From: Ralstonia pickettii
GTDB taxonomy: Bacteria > Pseudomonadota > Gammaproteobacteria > Burkholderiales > Burkholderiaceae
DNA length: 64,000 nt
Direction: 5' to 3'
Assembly: GCF_030582395.1 (NCBI RefSeq)
Contig: NZ_CP104381.1
Location: 2,604,001 to 2,668,000 of the forward strand
The notes beneath the pieces were generated by a model. It made no database searches. It saw only the letters and a program-made list of their open reading frames with translations, and was not told where the DNA came from. Made by a program: the position numbers and the translations under genes. This document shows, one piece after another, positions 1 to 8,371 of the stretch (its first letter is position 1; each line of letters begins with the position of its first letter).

Positions 1-869
1 TTCCTCCGTTGCATCTGCTGATTGCCTTTGAGGCGGGGGCGCGCCATGCGAGCTTCGCGCGTGCGGCCGAAGAGCTATCTGTCACGCCCAGCGCGGTATC
101 GCACCGCATCAAAAATCTGGAAGAGCTGTGGGGCGAAGACCTGTTCGTGCGCACCGGCACGGCACTGCGGCTGACTGCCGCAGGCACGCGCTACCTGCGC
201 AGCGTGCAGGATGCGCTCAAGAGCCTCCATGAACTGGCCCGCCCGGAATTCAGCAAGCAGCGCGCACGGCTGCGTGTGGCGATTCCGCCCACGTTCGGCC
301 GTCAGCACCTGGTGGCTCGCATTCCAGAGTTCAACGCGCTGTACCCGCATATCGACGTGGAACTGCATCTCGCCATCCCGTTCCTCGACGTGAAGGCCGA
401 GGACACCGATGTCGAGATCCGCTATGGCACCGGCCGCTACCCAGATCTGAAGACCACGCTGTTGCTCAACGAGCCGGTGTTCCCGGCGTGCGGGCGCGGC
501 TATTTCGAGCAGATCAGCGGCAACACCATCACCGAAGCATCGCAACTGCTGAACCTCACGCTGCTGCGCAGCCCCCTTGAGCCGTGGCGCCCGTGGTTTG
601 AGGCGGCTGGGCTTGACGCGCCCGAGCCCGCCACCGGTTCGCTCTTCAACGACATCGGGCTGATGCTGGAAGCCGTCGTCTCAAACCAGGGGGTGGCGCT
701 CGTGAGGCAGGCAATGGCCCGCAACTGGCTGGCCTCGGGGCAGATCGTGCGGCTGCTGGACATCGAATCGACGTCGCCACATGCTTATTACATCGTGCAG
801 CGCGAGCAGGCACCGATGAAGCCCGAGGCGCAGCATTTTGTGGACTGGTTGCTCGGGCTGGATTGGTAA
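1..869 (+). CDS. LysR-family transcriptional regulator, GcvA-like (5' end cut)
   Basis: A DNA-binding regulator that lacks only its first few codons, because the reading frame is open to the left edge. The N-terminal winged helix-turn-helix is clear (SFARAAEELSVTPSAVSHRI, then LGxDLF-like WGEDLFVR) and is followed by a LysR substrate-binding domain that begins near ARLRVAIPPTFG. The wording of the N-terminus (PLHLLIAFEAGARHASF) resembles the GcvA subgroup. It is co-oriented with glcDEF but separated from it by 498 bp, so it may or may not control glycolate use. The effector is not evident from the sequence. An alternative TTG start at position 9 is unlikely, because conserved residues precede it. 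Confidence 0.88.
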   Translation, partial: PPLHLLIAFEAGARHASFARAAEELSVTPSAVSHRIKNLEELWGEDLFVRTGTALRLTAAGTRYLRSVQDALKSLHELARPEFSKQRARLRVAIPPTFGRQHLVARIPEFNALYPHIDVELHLAIPFLDVKAEDTDVEIRYGTGRYPDLKTTLLLNEPVFPACGRGYFEQISGNTITEASQLLNLTLLRSPLEPWRPWFEAAGLDAPEPATGSLFNDIGLMLEAVVSNQGVALVRQAMARNWLASGQIVRLLDIESTSPHAYYIVQREQAPMKPEAQHFVDWLLGLDW

Positions 870-925
870 GCCGTCAGCCGCCAGCCGTGGGCAGTGGAGG
901 CGCGTCGCCGGGCCTCAAACCACCG

Positions 926-1133
926 GATTCGAAACTTTTAGTATCGACGTTGACGTTCGGAACGCCAGCGTTGATGAAAAAAGCAGCAACGTCGGAGCAA
1001 AAAGCGTCATGGGTCGACCCTCTGAGCCTCGAAGTCGACGTTCCGAACGTCATCGTTGCTGTTTTTTTCATCAACGCCGACTGTATTTGCCTCACGCGTG
1101 AGGTATCCGAACCTCAGATTCGAAACTTTTAGT
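926..1133. repeat. modular intergenic repeat: direct repeat flanking two inverted, shuffled blocks
   Basis: A 17-bp block (gattcgaaacttttagt) occurs identically at 926-942 and 1117-1133. Between the copies, a 14-bp block B (tgacgttcggaacg at 951-964) and a 22-bp block A (970-991) recur on the opposite strand. Block B recurs at 1039-1052 and block A at 1054-1075, the latter with 21 of 22 bases matching. Read along its own strand, the left half runs B then A, while the right half runs A then B. It is therefore not one simple palindrome but two blocks in permuted order. This looks like a dispersed intergenic repeat rather than an operator. Confidence 0.75.
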
Positions 1134-1312
1134 GTGAGAGTCGGTGTTTTGAACCCCGCCGTTGGTAGTCAAAGGCTCGATCGTGAAGGTCGGACCTCCA
1201 CCCACGGCCGGCGAAACCTTGCTGCATCGCGATGAACCACATTGGCCGTCCCGGCGAGCCAAATTCATCGCCGCAAAAGTCCTTAACACGCCGCGCGGCG
1301 CGGCGGCCGGGC

Positions 1313-1318
1313 TATAGT
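1313..1318 (+). promoter_or_regulatory. possible -10 element of glcDEF
   Basis: TATAGT (5 of 6 to the sigma-70 consensus) lies 50 bp upstream of the glcD ATG. There is no good -35 hexamer at the right spacing, so the promoter would need an activator or an extended -10. Weak evidence. Confidence 0.3.
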
Positions 1319-1367
1319 GCCTCCCACCCCGGCCAGCGCTGGCGGGCAGAACCATGAGAGACACCCC

Positions 1368-2867
1368 ATGAATGCGCCATCGTCGTTGTCCGCCACCGCC
1401 CGCGATCTGACCGCCCTGCAGGCCGAGCTGACCGCCGCGCTGTCCAACATCGTGTCCGACGACGCGCTGCTCTGGGAGCGCGAGGACACTACTCCGTATG
1501 AATGCGATGGCCTCGCCGCTTACCGGCAGGTGCCGCTGGCCGTGGTGCTGCCGGATACCGAGGCGCAGGTCGTCGAGATCCTGCGCGTGTGCCACCGCAT
1601 GGGCGTGCCCGTGGTGCCGCGCGGCGCAGGAACGAGCCTGTCGGGCGGCGCGATGCCGACGCCGGGCGGGCTGGTGCTGTCGCTGGCCAAGTTCAAACGC
1701 ATCATCAAGGTCGACCCATACACACGTACCGCGGTGGTCCAGCCGGGCGTGCGCAACCTTGCCATTTCGGAAGCCGCCAACCCGCATGGGCTGTACTACG
1801 CGCCCGATCCGTCGTCGCAAATCGCCTGCACCATCGGTGGCAACGTCAATGAAAACTCGGGCGGCGTGCACTGCCTGAAATACGGCCTGACCGTACACAA
1901 CGTGCTGCGCGTGCGCGCCGTGATGATGGACGGCGAGGTGGTCGAATTCGGCAGCGAGGCGCCCGACGCACCGGGCCTGGACCTGCTGGCCACGGTGATC
2001 GGCTCCGAAGGCATGCTGGCGGTGGTGACCGAAGTGACCGTGCGCCTGATCCCGAAGCCGCAACTCGCGCAGGTGATCATGGCGAGCTTCGACGATGTGG
2101 AATCGGGCGGCAACGCCGTGGCCGATGTGATTGCCGCGGGCATCATCCCGGCCGGGCTGGAGATGATGGACAAGCCCGCCACCGCCGCCGTGGAGGAATT
2201 CGTCTGCGCCGGCTACGACCTGGACGCGGCCGCCATCCTGCTGTGCGAATCCGACGGCACGCCTGAAGAGGTGGCCGAAGAGATCGCGCGCATGAGCGAA
2301 GTGCTGCGGGCCTCGGGTGCCACCCGCATCCAGGTCTCGCAAAGCGAAGCCGAGCGCCTGAAGTTCTGGAGCGGCCGCAAGAATGCATTCCCTGCGGCAG
2401 GCCGCATCTCGCCGGACTATTACTGCATGGACGGCACCATCCCGCGCAAGCACATCGGTACGCTGCTGCGGCGCATCCAGCAGATGGAGCAGAAGTACGC
2501 CCTGCGCTGCATCAACGTGTTCCACGCGGGCGACGGCAACATGCACCCGCTCATCCTCTTCAACGGCGAAGACCAGGACGAATGGCACCGCGCTGAACTG
2601 TTCGGCTCCGATATCCTCGAGACCTGCGTGGAACTTGGCGGCACGGTGACGGGCGAACACGGCGTGGGCGTGGAAAAGCTCAGCTCGATGTGCGTGCAGT
2701 TCTCGGCCGAAGAGCGCGACGCCTTCCTGCGCGTCAAGGCGGCGTTCGACCCGGCGCGTTTGCTGAACCCCGACAAGGCCATCCCCACGCTCGCGCGCTG
2801 TGCCGAATACGGCAAGCTGCACGTGCGCAACGGCCTATTGCCCCACCCCGATCTGCCGCGCTTCTGA
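1368..2867 (+). CDS. glcD: glycolate oxidase subunit GlcD (FAD-linked)
   Basis: Catalytic FAD subunit of glycolate oxidase, oxidising glycolate to glyoxylate. The 499-residue product matches the usual GlcD length. A PCMH-type FAD-binding domain (VPVVPRGAGTSLSGGAMPTPGG, with IGGNVNENSGGVHCLKYG downstream) precedes the FAD-oxidase C domain, which carries NVFHAGDGNMHPLILF and TVTGEHGVGVEK. I chose the ATG at 1368 because an AGAG ribosome-binding site lies just upstream; an in-frame GTG at 1317 adds a non-conserved extension. glcE and glcF follow on the same strand. Confidence 0.95.
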   Translation: MNAPSSLSATARDLTALQAELTAALSNIVSDDALLWEREDTTPYECDGLAAYRQVPLAVVLPDTEAQVVEILRVCHRMGVPVVPRGAGTSLSGGAMPTPGGLVLSLAKFKRIIKVDPYTRTAVVQPGVRNLAISEAANPHGLYYAPDPSSQIACTIGGNVNENSGGVHCLKYGLTVHNVLRVRAVMMDGEVVEFGSEAPDAPGLDLLATVIGSEGMLAVVTEVTVRLIPKPQLAQVIMASFDDVESGGNAVADVIAAGIIPAGLEMMDKPATAAVEEFVCAGYDLDAAAILLCESDGTPEEVAEEIARMSEVLRASGATRIQVSQSEAERLKFWSGRKNAFPAAGRISPDYYCMDGTIPRKHIGTLLRRIQQMEQKYALRCINVFHAGDGNMHPLILFNGEDQDEWHRAELFGSDILETCVELGGTVTGEHGVGVEKLSSMCVQFSAEERDAFLRVKAAFDPARLLNPDKAIPTLARCAEYGKLHVRNGLLPHPDLPRF

Positions 2868-2929
2868 TCGCCGCCTGACCATTCCGAAGCCGCACGCAGC
2901 GACCAAGCCGTTGCGCCCGAAGGTTCAAC

Positions 2930-4063
2930 ATGCTCATCACGTCTGACACCGCCCTTTCGCCTGCGCTCGCACGCTTTCGCGACGCCATTACGCAGGCCGC
3001 AAGCAACCGCACGCCGCTCACCCTGCGCGGCGGCGGCACAAAGGATTTCTATGGCCGCGCGCCTGCACCCGACGGCACCGTGCTCGATACGCGCGAGTGG
3101 TCCGGCATCGTCGATTACGACTGTGCAGAACTCGTCATCACGGCGCGCAGCGGCACACCGCTCGTCGAGATCGAAGCCGCGCTGGCCGAGCACCGCCAGA
3201 TGCTCGCGTTCGAGCCGCCCCACTTTGCTGCGGATGGCAAGCAGGCCACCGTCGGCGGTGCGTTTTCAGCCGGCCTGTCCGGCCCGCGCCGGCAGTCGGT
3301 GGGCGCGCTGCGCGATTTCGTGCTCGGCGCGGTCGTCATGGATGACCGCGGCGACATGCTCAACTTCGGCGGCCAGGTAATGAAGAACGTGGCCGGTTAC
3401 GACGTCTCGCGCCTGATGGCCGGCGCGCTCGGCACGCTGGGCTTGATCGTGCAGGTATCGCTCAAGGTGCTGCCGATGCCGTTCTGCGATGCGACGCTGC
3501 GCTTCGCAATGCCGCAGGCCGAAGCCATCGACACGCTCAACCGCTGGGGCGGCCAACCGCTGCCGATTGCCGCGTCGGCGTGGATCGATGGCGCGCTGTG
3601 GGCCCGTTTGAGCGGCGCCGATGCGGCCGTGCGCGCCGCCATTGCCAAGCTTGGCGGCGAGCGCGTTGACGACGCGGAAGGGGCCGCATTTTGGCGCGAC
3701 CTTCGCGAGCAATCGCATGCATTTTTCGCCCGCGCCGTGCAAGGCAGCCTGCCGCTGTGGCGCATCGCCCTGCCCCCGGCCACGCCGCCGCTGGCGCTCG
3801 GTCATGCGTCGGCCGATGAGCAGCTCGTCGAATGGGGCGGCGGCCAGCGCTGGTGGATCGACACCGGCAACACCTCCGCCGACGCCATCCGCGATGCTGC
3901 CCGCAAGGCCGGCGGCCACGCCACGCTGTTCCGCAACGGCGACCGCGCCAGCGACATCTTCACGCCCGTCGCCGCGCCGTTGATGGCCGTGCACAAACGC
4001 CTGAAAGACAGCTTCGATCCGCACGGCATCTTCAACCCGGGCCGTCTGTATTCAGCGTTCTGA
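2930..4063 (+). CDS. glcE: glycolate oxidase subunit GlcE (FAD-binding)
   Basis: Second flavin subunit of glycolate oxidase. The 377-residue protein has an FAD-binding half (TLRGGGTKDFYG; GGAFSAGLSGPRRQSVGALR; MKNVAGYDVSRLMAGALGTL) and ends with FDPHGIFNPGR, typical of GlcE. A GAAGG ribosome-binding site at 2919-2923 fits the ATG at 2930. It lies 62 bp after glcD and 26 bp before glcF in one operon. Confidence 0.94.
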   Translation: MLITSDTALSPALARFRDAITQAASNRTPLTLRGGGTKDFYGRAPAPDGTVLDTREWSGIVDYDCAELVITARSGTPLVEIEAALAEHRQMLAFEPPHFAADGKQATVGGAFSAGLSGPRRQSVGALRDFVLGAVVMDDRGDMLNFGGQVMKNVAGYDVSRLMAGALGTLGLIVQVSLKVLPMPFCDATLRFAMPQAEAIDTLNRWGGQPLPIAASAWIDGALWARLSGADAAVRAAIAKLGGERVDDAEGAAFWRDLREQSHAFFARAVQGSLPLWRIALPPATPPLALGHASADEQLVEWGGGQRWWIDTGNTSADAIRDAARKAGGHATLFRNGDRASDIFTPVAAPLMAVHKRLKDSFDPHGIFNPGRLYSAF

Positions 4064-4089
4064 CTGCCGACTTCCAACGCTAGCCCATC

Positions 4090-5334
4090 ATGCAAATCAC
4101 GCTCGCGGCGTTCCTGCGCAACACCCCCGACGGCGAAGAAGCCCAAAGCATCGTGCAGAAGTGCGTGCACTGCGGTTTCTGCACGGCCACCTGCCCGACC
4201 TACCAACTGCTCGGCGATGAGCTGGACGGCCCGCGGGGGCGCATCTACCTGATGAAGCAGGTGCTGGAGGGCCAGCCCGCCGGCCCAGCCACGCGCCTGC
4301 ACCTGGACCGCTGCCTGACCTGCCGCAACTGCGAATCGACCTGCCCATCCGGCGTGACCTACGGGCGCCTGGTCGAGATCGGCCGCAAGATCGTCGATGA
4401 CCAGCTCGACGCGAAAGGCGAATCACGTCCCCTTGGCGAACGCGCCGTACGCTGGGCGCTGCGCGAAGGGCTGACGCGGCCGGCGCTGTTCGGCTCCGCG
4501 CTCAGGCTCGGACAGGCAGTGCGGCCGATGTTGCCGCCGGTGCTGCGCAACAAGGTTCCGGCCAGGCAGCCTCACGCCGGCACGCGGCCCGGCACCGCGC
4601 ACGCACGCAAGATGCTGTTGCTCGAGGGCTGCGTACAACCCGCCATGTCGCCCAACATCAATGCGGCCACGGCGCGCGTGTTCGACAAGCTGGGCGTGCA
4701 GCTCATCAGTGCAGACCGTGCGGGCTGCTGCGGCGCGATCCGCTATCACATGAACGACCATGCGGGCGGCCTCGGCAACATGCGCGCCAACATCGACGCA
4801 TGGTGGACGCACATCGAGGCGGGCGCCGAGGCCATCGTCATGACGGCCTCCGGGTGCGGTGCGATGGTCAAGGAATACGGCCACTTGCTCCGCGATGACC
4901 CGGCCTACGCCGAACGTGCGGCGCGCGTGTCCGCGATGACGCGCGACCTGTGCGAGGTGCTGCCGGCGTTCTCGCAGCAGCTTCTGCAGAAAACCAAACC
5001 CGAAGCACAACGGCCGCGTGTGGCGTGGCACCCGCCCTGCACGCTGCAGCACGGTCAGCAGATTCGCGGTGCGGTGGAAGCGCTGCTCGCCTCGCTCGGC
5101 GTGGACGTCAAGCTCTGCGCCGACAGCCACCTGTGCTGCGGCTCGGCGGGTACGTATTCGGTGCTGCAACCGAAGGTCGCCTACCGCCTGCGCGACGACA
5201 AGCTCGCCAAGCTGCAGGCGACGCAGCCCGAGCGCATCGTCACCGCCAACATCGGCTGCGTGACGCATCTGCAGAGCGGCACGGACACGCCGGTCGAACA
5301 CTGGATCGAGCTGGTCGACCGCATGCTGGCCTGA
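4090..5334 (+). CDS. glcF: glycolate oxidase iron-sulfur subunit GlcF
   Basis: Iron-sulfur subunit that passes electrons from GlcD/GlcE to the respiratory chain. The 414-residue protein has two CxxCxxCxxxCP [4Fe-4S] motifs at residues 25-36 and 75-86. These are followed by CCG-type cysteine domains (RAGCCGAIRYH, DSHLCCGSAGTYS). It is the last gene of glcDEF; after it a 52-bp gap leads to a different pair of membrane genes. Confidence 0.95.
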   Translation: MQITLAAFLRNTPDGEEAQSIVQKCVHCGFCTATCPTYQLLGDELDGPRGRIYLMKQVLEGQPAGPATRLHLDRCLTCRNCESTCPSGVTYGRLVEIGRKIVDDQLDAKGESRPLGERAVRWALREGLTRPALFGSALRLGQAVRPMLPPVLRNKVPARQPHAGTRPGTAHARKMLLLEGCVQPAMSPNINAATARVFDKLGVQLISADRAGCCGAIRYHMNDHAGGLGNMRANIDAWWTHIEAGAEAIVMTASGCGAMVKEYGHLLRDDPAYAERAARVSAMTRDLCEVLPAFSQQLLQKTKPEAQRPRVAWHPPCTLQHGQQIRGAVEALLASLGVDVKLCADSHLCCGSAGTYSVLQPKVAYRLRDDKLAKLQATQPERIVTANIGCVTHLQSGTDTPVEHWIELVDRMLA

Positions 5335-5386
5335 GGCGAGCGCAGCCGGGTTCTATACTTGGCGCTTCGTTTTGCCCGGAGGCCCC

Positions 5387-5776
5387 ATGCTGCAAACCTT
5401 CGCGATCCTGTTGACGTTCCAGTCGGTGGGAGAGTTGTTGACGTATTCGCTGCACCTGCCGGTGCCCGGTCCGGTGATCGGGATGGTGCTGCTGGTCATC
5501 TACCTGCTGGTGGACAAGGGCCGCGTGCTCGAAGTCATGCAGGGCACCGTCCGTGAACTGCTGCGGCATCTGACCATCCTGTTCGTGCCGGCCGGCGTGG
5601 GCGTCATGACGCAACTGAACCGCATCGGGCAGGAATGGCTGCCAATCGTGGTGGCGACCGTCGTATCGACGTGGCTGTCGATTGCCGCCGGTGCGCTCGT
5701 CACGCGCGCGCTGATGCGCCGCATGGGTCGCATTGACCACGGTGGCGGCGAAGGCCACGAGGAGTTGGCCCCATGA
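5387..5776 (+). CDS. CidA/LrgA-family membrane protein
   Basis: Small hydrophobic protein of 129 residues with about four membrane segments. The LPVPGPVIGMVLLVIYLL signature and the FVPAGVGVM segment are diagnostic of the CidA/LrgA (holin-like) family. Proposed roles of the family are control of murein hydrolase export or transport of small acids. A GGAGG ribosome-binding site at 5378-5382 fixes the ATG at 5387. It overlaps the next gene by 4 bp (ATGA), which is the normal lrgA-lrgB pairing. Placement right after glcDEF may hint at transport of glycolate or a related acid (inference; plastid LrgA/B proteins carry glycolate). Confidence 0.88.
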   Translation: MLQTFAILLTFQSVGELLTYSLHLPVPGPVIGMVLLVIYLLVDKGRVLEVMQGTVRELLRHLTILFVPAGVGVMTQLNRIGQEWLPIVVATVVSTWLSIAAGALVTRALMRRMGRIDHGGGEGHEELAP

Positions 5777-6504
5777 ACGCGATGGCTCCGAACCTGCATC
5801 AACTCTGGGTCTACCTGGCCGCCAGCCCGCTGCTGGGGCTGACTGCCACGCTCATCGCCTACCTGATCGGAGTGCGTCTGCATGAGCGCAGCCGCTTCAA
5901 CCCGATGGTCAATCCGCTGCTGATTGCGGTCGTCATCCTGGGCACACTCCTGACACTCACGGGCACGCCGTACAAGACGTACTTCGACGGCGCGCAGTTC
6001 GTGCACTTCCTGCTGGGGCCGGCCACGGTGGCGCTGGCGGTGCCGTTGTTTCAGCAGTGGGCGAAGCTGCGCCGCCACGCGGTACCGCTGATGGCTGGGC
6101 TCCTTGCAGGGTCGGTCGTGGCCGTGGTGTCAGCCGTGGGCATCGCGTGGCTGCTGGGCGCATCGCCAGAAACGCTGCGCTCCATGGCGCCGAAATCGGT
6201 GACGATCCCGATCGCCATGGGCATCTCGGAGAAGATTGGCGGCGCACCGACCATCACGGCGGTGCTGGTGCTCATCACCGGCATTGTCGGGGCGACGACC
6301 ACGACGCGGCTGCTGAACCTGCTGCGCGTGCGCGAGTACAGCGTGCGTGGTTTTGCCACTGGCATTGCGGCGCACGGCATCGGTACGGCCCGTGCGTTTC
6401 AGGTCAATCCGGAAGCAGGGGCGTTCTCCGCATTGGGCATGGGCTTGAATGGCGTGCTGACAGCGGTGCTGGTGCCGCTGCTGGCGGGCTGGATTCCGCA
6501 CTGA
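5773..6504 (+). CDS. lrgB: LrgB/CidB-family membrane protein
   Basis: Integral membrane partner of the preceding CidA/LrgA protein; 243 residues with about seven segments. The family core is visible as MAPKSVTIPIAMGISEKIGG followed by ITGIVGA and the near-C-terminal GIAAHGIGTARAFQ. It is translationally coupled to the upstream gene by the ATGA overlap. The same fold occurs in the plant plastidic glycolate/glycerate transporter PLGG1, so a glycolate-linked transport role beside glcDEF is plausible but unproven. Confidence 0.9.
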   Translation: MNAMAPNLHQLWVYLAASPLLGLTATLIAYLIGVRLHERSRFNPMVNPLLIAVVILGTLLTLTGTPYKTYFDGAQFVHFLLGPATVALAVPLFQQWAKLRRHAVPLMAGLLAGSVVAVVSAVGIAWLLGASPETLRSMAPKSVTIPIAMGISEKIGGAPTITAVLVLITGIVGATTTTRLLNLLRVREYSVRGFATGIAAHGIGTARAFQVNPEAGAFSALGMGLNGVLTAVLVPLLAGWIPH

Positions 6505-6572
6505 GCCACCCTCCCCTCCGCCCGGCATTCGCAGCCTGGGCAAGCTGCAACACGATCCTCAGTCCTCCTGAA

Positions 6573-6600
6573 GGCTCCTGACAGAACGCTGTCAGGAGCC
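6573..6600. terminator. perfect 12-bp hairpin after lrgB, without a T-run
   Basis: Arms ggctcctgacag (6573-6584) and ctgtcaggagcc (6589-6600) are exact inverse complements around an aacg loop. The next bases are C-rich, not T-rich, so it is not a textbook intrinsic terminator. It may stabilise the 3' end of the operon mRNA or mark a regulatory site ahead of the VOC gene. Confidence 0.5.
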
Positions 6601-6674
6601 CCCCTCCAGAATCGCTCCACCTTAACCGGCAACGGCACTCCCAACCGCCTGAGCCACCTAACGGAGCGAACATC

Positions 6675-7070
6675 ATGGCAAGCGTCATCAACTGGTTTGA
6701 AATTCCCGCCAACGATTTCCCGCGTGCGGTGAAGTTTTACGAGAACGTCTTCGACACGCAGCTCAAGCAGGAAGATATGGGCGACCTGACCATGGGCGTG
6801 TTTCCGGCGGGTGAGACGACCATCCACGGTGCGCTGGTCAAGGGCGAGGGCTTTGCGCCGTCCGACAAGGGCAGCGTGGTCTACCTGAACGCGCCCAATC
6901 TGGATGCCGTGCTCGAGCGCGTGAACGGCAGCGGCGGCCAATGCGTCTTTGGGCCGATGACGCTGCCCGACCACATGGGCCGCATCGCCCACATCGTCGA
7001 CACCGAAGGCAACCGCATCGGCCTGCACGAGCCCGATGCCAAGACGCAGGCGTACCTGCTACAGCAGTAA
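6675..7070 (+). CDS. VOC-family (glyoxalase/bleomycin-resistance-like) protein
   Basis: A 131-residue single vicinal-oxygen-chelate domain. The pattern NWFEIPANDFPRAVKFYENV at the start, FGPMTLPDHMGRIAHIVDTEGNRIGLHEP at the end (quoted in parts: PDHMGRIAHIVDTEGN, IGLHEP) and the beta-alpha-beta repeats fit the PhnB/glyoxalase-like group that often acts without a known substrate. A CGGAG ribosome-binding site precedes the ATG. Function beyond the fold cannot be read. It is probably co-transcribed with the cupin gene 57 bp downstream. Confidence 0.8.
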   Translation: MASVINWFEIPANDFPRAVKFYENVFDTQLKQEDMGDLTMGVFPAGETTIHGALVKGEGFAPSDKGSVVYLNAPNLDAVLERVNGSGGQCVFGPMTLPDHMGRIAHIVDTEGNRIGLHEPDAKTQAYLLQQ

Positions 7071-7127
7071 CGCCCCCAGTGCCGGTGCGCGGGCGCCGGC
7101 CTTCACCACGAGACAGAGAAGAACACC

Positions 7128-7607
7128 ATGCCGAGCCAATCCCCGTATCTCATGCGTGCCGCGGATGTCACCGCGCGCACGCAGTCGTTTTCACACCCCT
7201 GGAACAGCCTGTCGGAAATTCACGGCACGATGATGGGCCGGCTGCTCGGGCTCAAGCGCACGGGCGTGAATTTCGCGCGCGTGCCGCCGGGCAAGGAGTC
7301 GTTCGTCTATCACTCGCACCAACGCGAAGAGGAATGGATCTACATCCTTTCCGGCGAAGCGCAGGCCGAGATCGACGACAACATCTTCACCGTGCGCAGC
7401 GGCGATTTCATGGCCTTCCCCACAGGCGTCGCGCATCACCTGCGCAACTGCGGCAAGGACGATCTCGTCTATCTGTGCGGCGGCGAACATCTCAACATCG
7501 AGATTGCCGATTTCCCCCGACTGGGCAAGCGCATGCTGCGCCGTGGCGAGCAGGTGGATATCGTCGACATCCACCCTAAACGGGAACTGACGCGCTTCGG
7601 CGCGTAG
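7128..7607 (+). CDS. cupin-domain protein
   Basis: A 159-residue protein with one complete cupin barrel. Motif 1 is seen as PPGKESFVYHSHQREEEWIY (HxH with a following Glu) and motif 2 as GDFMAFPTGVAHHLRN. Together they supply the His/Glu/His metal ligands. The C-terminus (GKRMLRRGEQVDIVDI) resembles the YlbA-like group of uncharacterised cupins. Substrate unknown. It follows the VOC gene on the same strand. Confidence 0.78.
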   Translation: MPSQSPYLMRAADVTARTQSFSHPWNSLSEIHGTMMGRLLGLKRTGVNFARVPPGKESFVYHSHQREEEWIYILSGEAQAEIDDNIFTVRSGDFMAFPTGVAHHLRNCGKDDLVYLCGGEHLNIEIADFPRLGKRMLRRGEQVDIVDIHPKRELTRFGA

Positions 7608-7657
7608 GGGATATGGCCCGCATTGCACCCGGGCCCAAGCCCACTACAATGCCGCGC

Positions 7658-8347
7658 ATGACCCGCCGCGCCGACCGCCTGTTCCAGATTGCCCAGATCC
7701 TGCGAGGCCGCCGTTTGACCACTGCGGCGATGCTGGCCGACCGCCTGGGCGTGTCGGAGCGCACCGTGTATCGCGATATCCGCGATCTGTCTGTCTCGGG
7801 CGTACCGATCGAAGGCGAGGCCGGTATCGGCTACCGCATGCGGGCAGGCTACGACCTTGCACCGCTCATGTTCACCGCCGACGAAGTCGAAGCGCTCGTG
7901 GCCGGCGCACGGATGATCAAGGCGTGGAGCGGCGGCACCATGGCCGAATCGGTGGACGCCGCATTGGAAAAGCTGATGGGCGCCCTGCCCGCGGAGCGCC
8001 GCAACGAAGCCGAGACCACGCGCATCTTCGCGCCCGGCTACGGCATGGGCAGCGAGGTCAAGCAGGTATTCGACACGCTACACGCAGCGCTTGGCCGCCA
8101 CGCCGTTGCGCGGCTCGCTTACCGCGACGCGCAGGGCCAGTTGACCGAGCGCTGCATCCAGCCGCTCGGCCTGTTCTTCTGGGGACAGGTCTGGCTGGTG
8201 GCCGCCTGGTGCGAACACCGCCAGGACTACCGCACATTCCGCCTCGACCGCTGCGTCCAGGTCGACATTCTGGAGCGCCACTTCGCCGAATCCGCCGAGC
8301 GCTCGCTGGCGGACTTCATGCGCAAGGTGCGAGGCTCGTCGGATTAA
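7658..8347 (+). CDS. YafY-type HTH/WYL-domain transcriptional regulator
   Basis: A 229-residue regulator with an N-terminal winged HTH of the HTH_11 type (TTAAMLADRLGVSERTVYRD) and a C-terminal WYL domain (LGLFFWGQVWLVAAWCEHRQ, then FRLDRC). WYL domains bind nucleotides, nucleic acids or other small ligands. I chose the ATG at 7658 (MTRRADRLFQI) because family members usually begin there. ATGs at 7613 and 7649 are in frame and would add 15 or 3 residues. It is convergent with the glutathione peroxidase gene. Its targets are unknown; the VOC/cupin genes just upstream are candidates. Confidence 0.82.
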   Translation: MTRRADRLFQIAQILRGRRLTTAAMLADRLGVSERTVYRDIRDLSVSGVPIEGEAGIGYRMRAGYDLAPLMFTADEVEALVAGARMIKAWSGGTMAESVDAALEKLMGALPAERRNEAETTRIFAPGYGMGSEVKQVFDTLHAALGRHAVARLAYRDAQGQLTERCIQPLGLFFWGQVWLVAAWCEHRQDYRTFRLDRCVQVDILERHFAESAERSLADFMRKVRGSSD

Positions 8348-8371
8348 CGACCGTAACCAACGAACGCAACC

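Larger units (their letters stand above)
870..1367. other. 498-bp non-coding spacer with modular repeats
   Basis: No credible gene is present between the LysR gene and glcD. The left two-thirds (about 926-1133) consists of short repeated blocks in direct and inverted order, listed separately. The right part, near 1288-1310, is a very GC-rich stretch of alternating gc that could fold. It is followed by a TATAGT hexamer at 1313-1318, about 50 bp before the glcD start. Confidence 0.7.

Noticed and set aside
863..1132. Short open frames in the repeat region before glcD
   Set aside because: They arise from the inverted repeats being open on both strands. Translations of the repeats resemble each other only because the DNA is repeated.
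1092..2822. 576-codon minus-strand frame over glcD
   Set aside because: Antisense shadow of glcD. Only its end in the repeat region differs, and no domain is visible.
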